A DNA stretch of 64,000 nucleotides from Pengzhenrongella sp031582905 (GTDB lineage Bacteria > Actinomycetota > Actinomycetes > Actinomycetales > Cellulomonadaceae), in assembly GCF_031582905.1 (NCBI RefSeq), contig NZ_CP133990.1, forward strand, positions 806,001 through 870,000, written 5' to 3'. This document shows positions 26,792 through 36,590 of this stretch, piece by piece. The notes beneath the pieces are model-generated. The model ran no database searches, was not told where the DNA came from, and saw only the letters and a program-made list of their open reading frames with translations. The translations under genes and the position numbers were made by a program. Within the stretch, counting starts at the first letter, position 1; each line of letters starts with the position of its first letter.

Positions 26792-27034
26792 ATGGTCCAC
26801 ACGCGGTTCCTCACGCCCGCCGACGTCGAGGAGATCCTCAACGTCTCGCGCGGGCAGGTGTACTCCCTGGTCCGGGGCGGGGACCTGCCCGCCATCCAGA
26901 TCGGCGGGCGCGGCGTCTGGCGGATCGAGCAGGCGGAGCTCGAGGCGTACATCGCCCGCCAGTACGACCTGGCACGCCGCAAGTACAGGACAACGGACCC
27001 GCCGACGAGCCCGACAGGCGCCGCCAAGGACTGA
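26792..27034 (+). CDS. Helix-turn-helix DNA-binding protein (BldC/AlpA-like)
   Basis: 80 aa: RFLTPADVEEILNVSRGQVYSLVRGGDLPAIQIGGRGVWRIEQAELEAYI, a complete MerR-type HTH_17 winged helix. It is divergent from the transfer operon across a 170-bp gap and is the best candidate for its regulator. A perfect 16-bp palindrome follows the gene at 27052. Confidence 0.85.
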   Translation: MVHTRFLTPADVEEILNVSRGQVYSLVRGGDLPAIQIGGRGVWRIEQAELEAYIARQYDLARRKYRTTDPPTSPTGAAKD

Positions 27035-27051
27035 GGCCACCACCCCAAGTC

Positions 27052-27067
27052 TCGAACGCGCGTTCGA
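27052..27067. promoter_or_regulatory. Perfect 16-bp palindrome
   Basis: TCGAACGCGCGTTCGA is perfectly self-complementary and lies 17 bp after the HTH gene stop. It could be an operator for that protein. The site is cut off 16 bp later by the IS481 remnant, so what it once controlled has been lost. Confidence 0.4.
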
Positions 27068-27082
27068 TTCACGGGGATACGA

Positions 27083-27274
27083 TGCGCGATCGGACGGGAC
27101 TCGCACCGCAGGACCAGACGGAGCCGGCCGGCAGGGGTCAACGGAGCGTTAGCGTGGGTCATCGAGGGGTAGGTCCTTCAGCTCGCAGGAGGTTGGTCGC
27201 ACTTCCATCCTGCCGCCGGGACCTACCCCTCCCTCACACCCCCGCCGGCGTCACCAACCTCATGAGCCACAACA
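27083..27274 (-). mobile_element. Truncated IS481 copy (transposase 5' end and terminal repeat)
   Basis: About 190 bp nearly identical to 20079-20260 of the complete IS481. It holds the first 27 codons of the transposase (MTHANAPLTPAGRLRLVL...), the leader and the terminal repeat ending CCACAACA. It is followed by GCTAGT, the same hexamer as beside the full copy. Differences are small (one or two inserted bases). The other end of the element and its flank are gone, so the copy was truncated by a deletion reaching to 27082. Confidence 0.9.
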
Positions 27275-27356
27275 GCTAGTCCGCCCACCAGCGCAGCGAC
27301 GACGAAGAGACCCTGCCGGCTTCTCTGCCCGGGAGGTTCCCGAGCTCCCGGTGCGG

Positions 27357-30300
27357 TTACGTGACATCGAGCTGTTCCACATCGGCACCGGTCGCCGGGA
27401 CCGCAAGGAACTCCACCTCAGGGAGGGATCGCACAATGCGTACAGTCTCGACACTTACGGTAACTATTCGACGGAGCAGATCGAGAATATGACGTGAATT
27501 GCCCGAGTCGCTGGACCAGGTATTCGGATCGTTGAGGATGCCCGACGCCTTGTCGGTCTTGAGCTGGTAGCGCTCCAAAATCCACTCGATCGCTGACCTG
27601 GAGCCCAGGGTGTATTCGTGCGCTTCGTCAGGGATGCCGGTGACAGTAATCCGCGAGTTATAGTGCACCGTTGAGCGATCTTTCGTGGAGCCCTTCCTGC
27701 CGAATCGCATCTTCTCTACTCGATAGAGGTCGCGATCTGCGCCGTGAAATAGCGGCTGCGACTCTGGCTCGCCTGTGATCTGCAGCGACCAGGGCTCGAC
27801 CGACTCATAGCCCAAGTGCAAGTTTGACAGTGCGAGCCCAGCCTCCGAGAATGCGATGAAATCCGGGCGCAAGGAAACCATCGGGAGCCTGGGCAGCATC
27901 TTTTTCAAATCGGCACCAAAGGCCTCGCGATACGCTGGCGAATGCAGCACCCCGTACGCGTAAGTGAAGATCTGATCTTTGGTTACGTCTTGCCCGTAAG
28001 CTTCTCTGTAGCGAGACAGCGTTGCGTCCGTGACGTTGTCGTATCTTTCATAGCCGTCGATCACCTCCGGTTCCTCGCCGTCGAGGGCCAGTGCGCCTTG
28101 CTCGACGGTGACGCCTGCTGGCACGTAGGTCCATCGAGGAAAGTACCGGCCCCGCTACCCGCGCCGGTAAGATGAAGATCCGGAATGCAATCCGTGGCTA
28201 GTGCGGAGAAGGCGACGCCCGAACCCTTCCCTACGACGTAGAAGCCCCAATTGGGCACATCTGAAGCAGGGAACATCGACGGCAGTTGGAGCGTACTCGC
28301 GTTAAATTGCGAATCGAAGTACACATGCTGCTTGTAAAACGGACGATACATCGCCTTCCGGATATGACTCCGATCGAAGGAGGCCCTTCTCCCTCGGATA
28401 AGGTCCGACTCAAGAGTGGCATCCCAACTCATCTTTGTCGGATCTCGATCGATTATCGCCTCGACGACCGCCTTCCTGTCCCGCGCCCCCTGAGCCACGG
28501 CTTCCTGGACAGCGTCAACGTGGCCATTGAATACTGCGATCGTTCGTTGGATGTTGGTCTCAAGTTGAGCTCTGGACGAGTTGTAGGCCCAAGCGTCCCG
28601 ATTCGTTGGAAGCCCCAACGTATGCGATCCGAGCACACTGGCTCCTTGTTCGCCGCGCACCAGAGCGAGAGGAGAGAACTCGCCAAACTGGGCCGTGCGC
28701 TGCTCGAGCCAGTCCCCAGATTGGTGCGGCTCAATGGTAGACCATTCGATATCGGCGATGGACTTCCCGGCGAGAAATGCCATCTTGTCCGACCGGGAGA
28801 GGTGATCGGCCACGGCGGCATACTTCACGGTCCCAGGCTCTTCCGATGCGCCGGTCTTTACCAGGAACACCACGGCGACTGTCGTTTGACTCCCGGCTCC
28901 GAAAACCTGACCGCCTTCCGCCTGCCAATCCGTCTTCTTCATATTCCCGCGAAGGTTCAAGACGTATATCCAGTCAAATTCTTCGACCAGCGTCTTGCGC
29001 ATGCCGTCCGCCGAGCCAGCCTCAAGGAAGCCTCCGTTCGTCACGAAGCCGATCACGCCGGCATCGCCGATACGGTTTGAGGCCCAGCGTATCGCGCGGA
29101 CGTATGAGTCGAACAGCTTGTGCTTGCCTTTACGGCTCATTCGCGCGACATACGTTCGCGAGATGTGTTCATCCAAAGTCGCGTACTTGACGTTGGCATT
29201 GTTGTCATTCTGCGCTGCCTGGCCCACTGAGTATGGAGGGTTGCCGACGACGACGCGGACGTCAAGGGTCTTCTGCTCTGACAGGCGCGCGTTGTTGGCC
29301 GGGAAGATCTTCGCATCCATTGTGTCGTCGCGCTCCGACATCTGAAAGGTATCGGTCAATACGATGCCGTCGAACGGTACGTAGCCTTCCGGTGATCCAT
29401 GCTCGCTGACTAGGTCGTGAAGGGCTGCCTCGATATTTATCGCGGCGATGTAGTAGGCCAGGAGCAGGATCTCATTGGCATGCAGTTCGTCGCCGTACTT
29501 GCGGAGTAAGTCGTCGGGGCGGATGAGCCCGGACTGAAGCAACCTAACGATGAACGTGCCGGTTCCGGTGAATGGGTCCAAGACATGAACGCCTCGATCG
29601 GTCAGCGAGGCGCCGAAGTGTTCCCCCAGCAAGTTCTCAACCGAGTGAAGAATGAAGTCAACGACCTCCACGGGGGTGTAAACGATCCCCAGTGCCTTCG
29701 CCGCCCGCGGGAAAGCGATCTTGAAGAACTTCTCATAGAGTTCTGCAATGATCTTCTGCTTTCCCGCTGCGTTGTCGATGCCGGCCGCGCGCAAGCGCAC
29801 CGACTCGTAGAACCTCCCGAGGGTCTCGTTCTCCGCCTTGAGGTTGTAAGGCTCAAGCGTGTCGAGCATCGCCTGCATCGCTTGAGAAACCGGATTGTGC
29901 TCTGTGAAGGAGTACCCCTCGAACAACGCATCGAACACGGGGCGCGTGATCAAGTGCTGAGCGAGCATGTCGATCGCGTCACTCCGACTGATCGAGTCGT
30001 TGAGGTTCCCGCGCAGGCCGGCATGAAAGGCGTCGAACTGGTCATGCACGGGCAGTTCTGGGTTGTCCAATAGCGCCTCAATGCGCGTACGGTGTGCGCG
30101 GGCAATGTCCGCGACACTCTTGGCCCAATCTTCCCAGTATCGACGGTCACCTACCTTGGTCACGATCTTGGCGTAGATGGCGTCCCGCCATTCGTCGAGC
30201 CACTGCAGGTTCAGAGTCCCCTGAGTACCCTTATCGGCGGACGACCCCAAGTCGCCGTCATCAGCCTCGCCGCCTACACCGATGATCTGAACGCGGTCAT

Positions 30301-32289
30301 CGCGGCCTTGATTGAGATCGATCTTGTTGACCATCGCGTTGAACCGCTCGTCGTGGGCACGCAGGGCCTGTAGCACCTCCCACACCACCGCATAGCGGCT
30401 GTTGTCCCGCAATGCATCTTCGGGCGTCATGCCGGCGGGGATGCCAATGGGCAGAATGATGTAGCCGTACTGCTTACCCGGCGATAGGCGCATCACACGG
30501 CCTACGGACTGCACGACGTCGACGACGGACTTGCGCGGGCTGAGGAACATGACCGCGTCCAGCGCGGGCACATCTACTCCTCGGACAGGCAGCGGGCGTT
30601 GGACAGCACCCGGCAGATATTGGCGTCCGTGTCGGCCTTGAGCCAGTCCAGACGCTGGTTGCGGACCAGGACGTTGAAGGTGCCGTCGACGTGGTCGACC
30701 TCGCACCGCAGCGGGCTATGGCCGGTACTGGCCTGCCCGGGTACGTCGTAGTAATCGCCCGAGGCCGCGAGGCGCTGGTGCGCGAGGTAGTCGCCGACCA
30801 CCTCACCGAACATCTGTGCGAACTGCTTCGACTTGGCGATCGTGCCTGCGAACGCGACAGCCCGAGTCATCGGTGTCGCGTCGTCGCCGAATCCAGACTC
30901 GGCGTGCCCACGTTTAGCCAGCCCGTTCCAGCAGCCGACGATCTTGGCGAGGTCGTCCAGGCGTAGTTCTGAGTTGTCATCCGCGAGCTGCGCCTGGAAG
31001 GTCCTCGAGACGTCCTTCTCGTCCACCGCCAGTACCAGGACCTTGTAGTCGGTGAGGAGCCCGGTGGAGACTGCCTCGCCGAAGCCCAGCCGGTGAAACT
31101 CAGGGCCGTAGTCGGACTCGTCGTCCATGGACGTCAGGACCGCCTGGACCTGGCCAGCCTTCGCCTTGGAGTTGTCGTCGTATATGCGCGGGGTCGCGGT
31201 CATGTAAAGGCGCTTCGCTGCCCGGATGAACGTGTTGTCATGCACCCGCTTGAACGCCGACTCGTCCTCGCCGTTCAGCGTCGCGCCAGTGGTGCGGTGC
31301 GCTTCATCGCAGATGATGAGGTCAAAGTCGGATAAGCCCTTTGACTGTGCCTCGGCCACCACCCCGAGCGACTGGTAAGTGGAGAAGATGACAGTGAGCT
31401 TCCCTGCACCGGAGCCCGTTTCCGCAAGTTGCGCGTGCAGCCGGTCTGAGTTGGTCGTAGCCGGCAGCGCAAGGTCAACCACGGAGATGTCCTCATCCCC
31501 CGGGACGTTGGCGCGCTTGCCGATCTTGGTATCGGAGCAGACAGCGAACGGGCGCAGTGCGGCCTCGGTCTCAAGCGACCATTCCCGTAGCGTCTGCGAC
31601 AGCAGGGAGATCGAGGGCACCAGGAACAGCACCGTGCCGCCGGGAGCAACCAGGTCTTCGGCAATCCGTAGCGAAGTGAACGTCTTGCCCGTACCACAAG
31701 CCATGATCAGCTTGCCTCGCTCAAAGGTCTGAAAGCCCGCGCGCACCTTCTCGAGTGCTGTCCGTTGATGGGGACGGAGCTGCTTGCGGTCCTTGAGCTC
31801 CATGACCTCCGGGGTGGAGACGTCGAACTGCGACCAGTCGATCGAGGACTCGGCCAGGTCCATAAACCTCAACCGCTGCACCGGAATCTGCTGATTCTCG
31901 ACTGCGTCCTCGGCGTTCTTGCCCCACTTGTCCGTAGTGCTGACGATTAGCCGCTGACGAAAGGGTTGCTTGCCCGACGCCGCCAGGAAGGAGTCGATGT
32001 CCGCCCGGGCCAGGTAGTGCGCCGGATCGTAGAATTTGCACTGGATCGCGACAATGTCACCAGTCATGGCGTCCTTGGCGACCAAGTCAATCCCCGTATC
32101 GGGCTTGCCGTTGCGGCCTGGCCAGTCGGTCCACATCCACACGTCGGCGAACCGCTCCGACCACTGCAGATCAGTCTTGAAGAACTGGAGCATCAGGCGC
32201 TCGAATTTGTCGCCCTTGTCCCGCTCATCCGTCGCGGAGTAGTACAGCTTGTCCAGGATGTCTTCAAGCGTCGTCACGGGGCGCATCAT
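27357..32289 (-). CDS. Type ISP restriction-modification enzyme (two frame breaks)
   Basis: Single-chain restriction enzyme of about 1,640 aa that combines nuclease, translocase, methylase and specificity functions. Order: Mrr-like nuclease with GIDLVAKDA...IVAIQCKFY (near 65-84); SF2 translocase with Walker A MACGTGKTF (near 196), IICDEAHRT (near 326) and QSVGRVMRLSPGK; helical spacer; N6-adenine methylase with DPFTGTGTF (near 902) and NPPYS (near 1015); target recognition domain to the end. Frame breaks near 30575 (SNARCLSE | GVDVPALD) and near 28140 (GAGTF | TYVPAGVT) are each repaired by one base in a homopolymer. All catalytic motifs are intact, so the enzyme is probably active. Confidence 0.9.
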
Positions 32290-32745
32290 CCCTCATCCGC
32301 GGTGTTCGGCGAAGCGCCGAGTGGGTGAAGGGTCGCGGGCGGCCGGCGTGTCGAGGCCTCCGGCGGCCCGTCCACTCCGGCCTCGAGATGCGGCATCGCC
32401 GTCGGCGTCGGGATCGGTGGACGGCTCCTGGCGGGTCTGCCCATGGTCGCCACCGGCACCCGGTGCGCCGGCGGGTTGCAAGCTCGTTGCTAGGGCGACG
32501 ACTACTCTGCGGTGCCGCCGGTTGCTGGCGCGGATCAGCTCGCCACTTGCCGAAGGGCCTGCCGCAGCGCGGTCCCTGTCAGACCCAACTGTCAGGATCA
32601 CTCCATCACCGCGGCGACGCCGCCCGCACCCAGTAGCGACACATGACAGGACAGGGTCTCGCTCAGACCGGGCGGCGCGCCTCTCCAGCCGACCGAGGAG
32701 CGTGTCTAGAGTGTTGCTCACAGGAACACGAAGTGAGGTAGTGGC
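32290..32745. other. Divergent intergenic region, no gene seen
   Basis: 456 bp between the type ISP gene (leftward) and the dcm operon (rightward). Frames crossing it lack family resemblance and good codon use. It should hold both promoters. GAGG at 32735-32738 is a fitting ribosome-binding site for the dcm GTG at 32746. No strong hairpin or repeat was noticed. Confidence 0.55.
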
Positions 32746-33929
32746 GTGAGTAACGGCGGTAGCGTCGTCGGGCTGTTCGCCGGCATCGGCGGCATCGAGC
32801 TGGGCCTGGCCCAGTCTGGCCACAGATCTGAGCTCTTGTGCGAAGTGGATGCCGGCGCCCTTGCCGTTCTCGCGGACCGCATGCCGGATGCGGAACTGCA
32901 CCCCGACATCCGAACCTTGAGGTCCTTGCCGAAGGTTGACATTGTCGCGGGTGGCTTCCCATGCCAAGACCTGTCTCAAGCTGGGCGCACCGCCGGAATC
33001 GGAGGGAGCGGTCCGGCCTTGTGGATCACGCGCTGCGCTTGGTTCGACGCCAGCGAGGCGGACCCCGGTGGCTGATGCTGGAGAACGTGCCCTTCATGTT
33101 GCAGCTGGACAGGGGACGAGCGATGCGCCACCTCACCGAGGCACTCGAGGAGATGGGCTACCGGTGGGCCTACCGCGTCGTCGACGCCCGCGCCTTCGGC
33201 CTTCCCCAGCGACGGCTGCGCGTCGTGCTACTCGCCTCGCGCACCGAAGACCCGAGAACTGTGCTGTTCGCCGACGATGTGACCCCCGACCTGCCTGGGC
33301 TCGAAGTCGCCGACGATCACGACTGCGGCTTCTACTGGACCGAAGGTGTACGCGGCCTTGGTTGGGCCGTCGACGCCGTGCCCACCCTGAAGGGAGGCAG
33401 CACCATCGGGATCGCCAGCCCCCCAGCTGTCTACCGCCGCGAGGGACACGACCTCGGGCTGGGCATCGTCACACCAGGCCTCGTCGACGCCGAACGCCTG
33501 CAAGGCTTCGACCCCGACTGGACCACCGCATCCGTGCGCGATGCCGGCACTCGCCTGGGACACCGTTGGAAGCTCGTCGGCAATGCGGTGCCGGTTCCCA
33601 TGGCTGCCTGGGTAGGGCGCCGACTGTTCGAACCTGGCCAGTACGACGCCAGCGCCGATCGAGGTCTTCAGCCCGGCGATCCTTGGCCGACGGCTGCGTG
33701 GGGTAGCGGGGGTGGCGTACCGGGCTGACGTGTCCACGTGGCCCGTGATGTCGTCGTACCACCATCTGGAGGACTTCCTGATCGACGCCAAGCCCCTTCG
33801 CTGCGCGCCACGACAGGCTTCCTCAAGCGCGCCGAGAGCGGCAACCTGCGCTTCGTCGACGGGTTCCTCGACGACATCCGCGCCCATGCCGACATCATGC
33901 GTCAGCGTGAGAAGCTCGTCGCCGCCTAA
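32746..33929 (+). CDS. dcm: DNA (cytosine-5) methyltransferase (three frame breaks)
   Basis: C5-methylase of a type II restriction system, about 395 aa when repaired. Motif I GLFAGIGGIELGL, motif IV GGFPCQDLSQAG with the catalytic Cys (near residue 73), motif VI LMLENV, motif VIII GLPQRRLRVV and motif X GNAVPVPMAAW are all visible. The C-terminal STWP...HHLEDFL and LRATTGFLKRAESGNLRFVDGFLD segments are typical of this subfamily. Frame breaks fall near 33010 (G run), 33705 (G run) and 33790 (C/T run). Each is restored by one base, and the joined protein is normal. Start is GTG 32746 with GAGG upstream. Confidence 0.88.
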
Positions 33930-33973
33930 ACTGCAGTCCTGACGGCGCACGAGTAGACGAGGAGAGCCCCATA

Positions 33974-34822
33974 GTGGACGGTCCCGAGATCATCACCCGG
34001 ACCCTGTCCCTTCCCGCAGTCCCCGACAAGCATGGCAACCTTTGGCAGTACCACTCTCGCTCGGACCGGCACTCCAAGGTTGCGTGTTGGGCGATCCTGT
34101 TCGATCTGTTGCAGCACTCGCAGACCTTCGCTGCACATGCTCGGGCCGGAAAGGTGACCTTCGGGATCAACCGCCAGATGCGGGATTTTCGCACCAATCG
34201 CACCAAGGATCTCGACCTGGTCATCAGCAGACCAGGACCCGCTCCGCTCTCGCGGCCACCGGCGACCATGCACGACCTCGCCCTGCGATGGGGTCTGCGT
34301 CTGACGCCCGAGCAGCGCACCCGGCTGGCGGAGCTCGCGCCCTTGGTGGAAGGCACGGCGGGCAACGTGCTGGTGGCGCTCGAGGCGAAGGCGTGCATGA
34401 CCGCGCACATCAAGGCGCTGCCTCGCCTGTTCGACGAACTCAGCTCCAGCTACTCGACCGTCCATGCCGACACACAACAGGCGCTGGCGGTCGGATTCGC
34501 CATGATCAACGCGGCACCGACGTTCCTCAGTGCCGACATGAACAAGTACGACCTGCGGGAGCGCAACGCGACGGTGAACATCCACCCCGAGCATGCGGTC
34601 ACGCGGACCATCGCCAAGATGCGCGAGATCGACCGACGCACCGGCCCGGGCACCGACGGCTTCGACGCCTTCGGTGCCATGGTCGTGTCCATGCGCAACG
34701 ACGGGACGCCGGTCACGCTCATCACCGATCCCCCGGCTCCAAGGCCTGACGACGTCGACTCCTACCAACGCATGATCGGGCGGGTCGTGCAGAGCTACGA
34801 CGTCACGTTCGCCGGCATCTGA
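33974..34822 (+). CDS. Candidate type II restriction endonuclease, cognate of Dcm
   Basis: 282 aa from GTG 33974, between the methylase and vsr genes, the usual position for the cognate endonuclease. A PD-(D/E)xK-like constellation can be drawn: KDLDLVIS (Asp near 77-79), then NVLVALEAKACMTAH (Glu-x-Lys near 137-139) on a hydrophobic strand, followed by a helix. No named restriction family is recognised, so the catalytic assignment is inference. The recognition sequence cannot be read from the sequence. Gaps to both neighbours are short, consistent with one operon. Confidence 0.65.
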   Translation: MDGPEIITRTLSLPAVPDKHGNLWQYHSRSDRHSKVACWAILFDLLQHSQTFAAHARAGKVTFGINRQMRDFRTNRTKDLDLVISRPGPAPLSRPPATMHDLALRWGLRLTPEQRTRLAELAPLVEGTAGNVLVALEAKACMTAHIKALPRLFDELSSSYSTVHADTQQALAVGFAMINAAPTFLSADMNKYDLRERNATVNIHPEHAVTRTIAKMREIDRRTGPGTDGFDAFGAMVVSMRNDGTPVTLITDPPAPRPDDVDSYQRMIGRVVQSYDVTFAGI

Positions 34823-34845
34823 GCGGGAGGGAGTGTCCTGTTCGG

Positions 34846-35316
34846 GTGAGCGGTGACCGGACCGAGAAGGTCGCGCGATCGACCCCAGCGGCCTCCACTC
34901 CTGCTGTCCGCAAGCGGATGCAGGCCACCCGGGGGCGTGACACTGCCCCTGAGTTGGCCCTGCGCCGCGAACTGCACCGCCGGGGGCTTCGCTACCGCGT
35001 CGACCTGGCCCTGCCCGAACTGCCGCGCCGGCGCATGGACATCGTCTTCACCCGAGCACGCCTCGTCGTACTTGTCGACGGGTGCTTCTGGCACGGATGT
35101 CCAGAGCATGCCAGCACCGCCAAGGCCAACGCGGACTTCTGGGCAGCGAAGATCCACGCCAACCAACGTCGGGACACGGACACCGATCAACGGTTGACCG
35201 CCGCTGGCTGGACCGTCGTACGCATCTGGGAGCACGTGCCCATCAGCGAGGCCGCCGACCGCGTCCAACGCATGCTCCCGACAGTAGGACGCTCTGACGC
35301 CGAGTTGAGCGTGTGA
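34846..35316 (+). CDS. vsr: Very-short-patch repair endonuclease Vsr
   Basis: 156 aa. It nicks beside T:G mismatches produced when 5-methylcytosine deaminates, and so accompanies C5-methylases. The motifs are typical: RKRMQATRGRDTAPELALRR at the start, RMDIVFTRARLVVLVDGCFWHGCPEH carrying the catalytic Asp and zinc-binding Cys/His, FWAAKIHANQRRD, and GWTVVRIWEH. GTG 34846 has GGAGGGAG about 15-20 bases upstream. Last gene of the dcm - endonuclease - vsr operon. Confidence 0.95.
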   Translation: MSGDRTEKVARSTPAASTPAVRKRMQATRGRDTAPELALRRELHRRGLRYRVDLALPELPRRRMDIVFTRARLVVLVDGCFWHGCPEHASTAKANADFWAAKIHANQRRDTDTDQRLTAAGWTVVRIWEHVPISEAADRVQRMLPTVGRSDAELSV

Positions 35317-35426
35317 ACGCTTAGGGGTCTTCCGGAGACTTCTGAAGATCTTCCCAAGAGTGTCCGAAGCGTGTCGGTGGACGTCGAGGGGCCACGTGTG
35401 CCATGCTCGGCCCGACAACGACGAAA

Positions 35427-35454
35427 GCCGACTCGAGTCCTACCTCGAGTCGGC
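35427..35454. terminator. Hairpin after the dcm-vsr operon
   Basis: Perfect 11-bp arms (GCCGACTCGAG and its complement) with a 6-base loop, about 110 bp after the vsr stop and 100 bp before the next gene. There is no U-run after it on the plus strand; on the minus strand it is followed by a T-rich stretch. Confidence 0.55.
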
Positions 35455-35556
35455 CCGTCGACCAACAGGCTTGGCGGCCCGTGATCCGTGTTGACACCTT
35501 GAGTCTAAGCCGCCAGGCCTCCAACCGTGCAACCCGCACGCCACTTGGAGTGACCG

Positions 35557-36477
35557 ATGTCGCATGCCCTTCCGCCGAGCGCGGACCCCACCATCAGCGA
35601 GCACTACCACCTCACCGGCGCGCTGCCGTTCCTGAACGTGCACGTCCAGCGCGACAACCTGCTCTTCCTGGACCCCAGTGCGATCCGCAACAGCCCGGCG
35701 GAGCACGCGATCGCCGCCCAGCTCCAGCTGACGAGCTTCTTCGACGAGGTCTCACGCTGCGCGCGGAGCCCGCACCCGGCCGACCGGGACAAGGGCCAGA
35801 AGCTGCTCCAGCAGCTGCACGAGCCCAACGAGACCCGACTGGGCATGTCCGCCAACGGCGTCGCCGGACACGGCTTCGGCGACGGCATGGGCGCCCTCCT
35901 GTGGCACGAGCTCCGCACCAACCCTGCGTGCCTTCACGCGGCGCTGCGCAAGCTCGAGGACGTCCCGCTGTTCATCGACGGGGTCGGGCACGACCTCATC
36001 TCGGACCTGACCACGCGGATCGTGTTCGACGTCCTGGCCGACTTCACTGCACAGATGATGATCACGTACCCGAGCCTGGCGGTCGGGGCCACCACCGAAG
36101 TCAGCCCCGTGTGGGACGCCACCACGCTGAGCTGGACCACCCGGAGCCTCCACCTGCCGTTCGTCGACGGCCGGCAGCTGCTGCTCGTCCCGAAGGGCTG
36201 GGTTTACTGGCGCCTGCTGATGGACTACGAGGCCTTCTACAACCGGCACAGCACGCGCACCGTCCAGGACGAGCGGACCACCTACGACCGCGACCGCAAC
36301 CCTGTCAAGCCGACGAAGAAGGCACTGAACGCGGAGTTCAAGGACCTCAAGCGCCTGAACAACCAGCAGGCCGTGCGCTACATCCGCGAAGACGTCGACC
36401 TCGTCGGGCAGTACCGCGCCGAGGTCGACGCCGAGTTCGAGCCGCTCGACGACAACCAGCTCGAGGAGCGCATGTAG
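35557..36477 (+). CDS. Conserved-looking hypothetical protein beside a DGQHR gene
   Basis: 306 aa from ATG 35557. It is soluble and charged at the C-terminus, with distinctive segments HYHLTGALPFLNVHVQRDNLLFLDPSAIR, LEDVPLFIDGVGHDLISDLTTRIVFDVL and LLVPKGWVYWRLLMDYEAFY. I do not recognise a family. It lies between two strong hairpins (35427 and 36484), so it is probably its own transcription unit, yet it sits between vsr and the DndB-like gene in the same direction, suggesting a defence-related job. Confidence 0.65.
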   Translation: MSHALPPSADPTISEHYHLTGALPFLNVHVQRDNLLFLDPSAIRNSPAEHAIAAQLQLTSFFDEVSRCARSPHPADRDKGQKLLQQLHEPNETRLGMSANGVAGHGFGDGMGALLWHELRTNPACLHAALRKLEDVPLFIDGVGHDLISDLTTRIVFDVLADFTAQMMITYPSLAVGATTEVSPVWDATTLSWTTRSLHLPFVDGRQLLLVPKGWVYWRLLMDYEAFYNRHSTRTVQDERTTYDRDRNPVKPTKKALNAEFKDLKRLNNQQAVRYIREDVDLVGQYRAEVDAEFEPLDDNQLEERM

Positions 36478-36483
36478 GCCACC

Positions 36484-36528
36484 CGACCGGTAGTGCCGGC
36501 GACCCCGTGTCGCCGGCACTACCGGTCG
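36484..36528. terminator. Very strong perfect hairpin
   Basis: Twenty-base arms 36484-36503 and 36509-36528 are perfectly complementary with a 5-base loop (CCCGT), beginning 6 bp after the preceding stop codon. The stability and position point to a bidirectional transcription terminator of the GC-rich, U-less type common in actinobacteria. Confidence 0.8.
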
Positions 36529-36590
36529 GTCACCCGCGCTCGTCCCAGATGGACGAGGCTCGAACGATCACCAAGAACAGAAGGCGTTCC

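Noticed and set aside
27000..27080. Second att site at the internal GTTCGATTC near 27062
   Set aside because: Only nine bases match the tmRNA T-loop and the rest is part of the 16-bp palindrome; not enough for an attachment site.
35403..36548. Long N-terminal extension (about 380 codons) of the DndB-like frame
   Set aside because: It is the shadow of the 35557-36477 gene in another frame, Arg/Pro/His-rich, and crosses the 20-bp terminator hairpin. The gene starts at 36591 or 36549.
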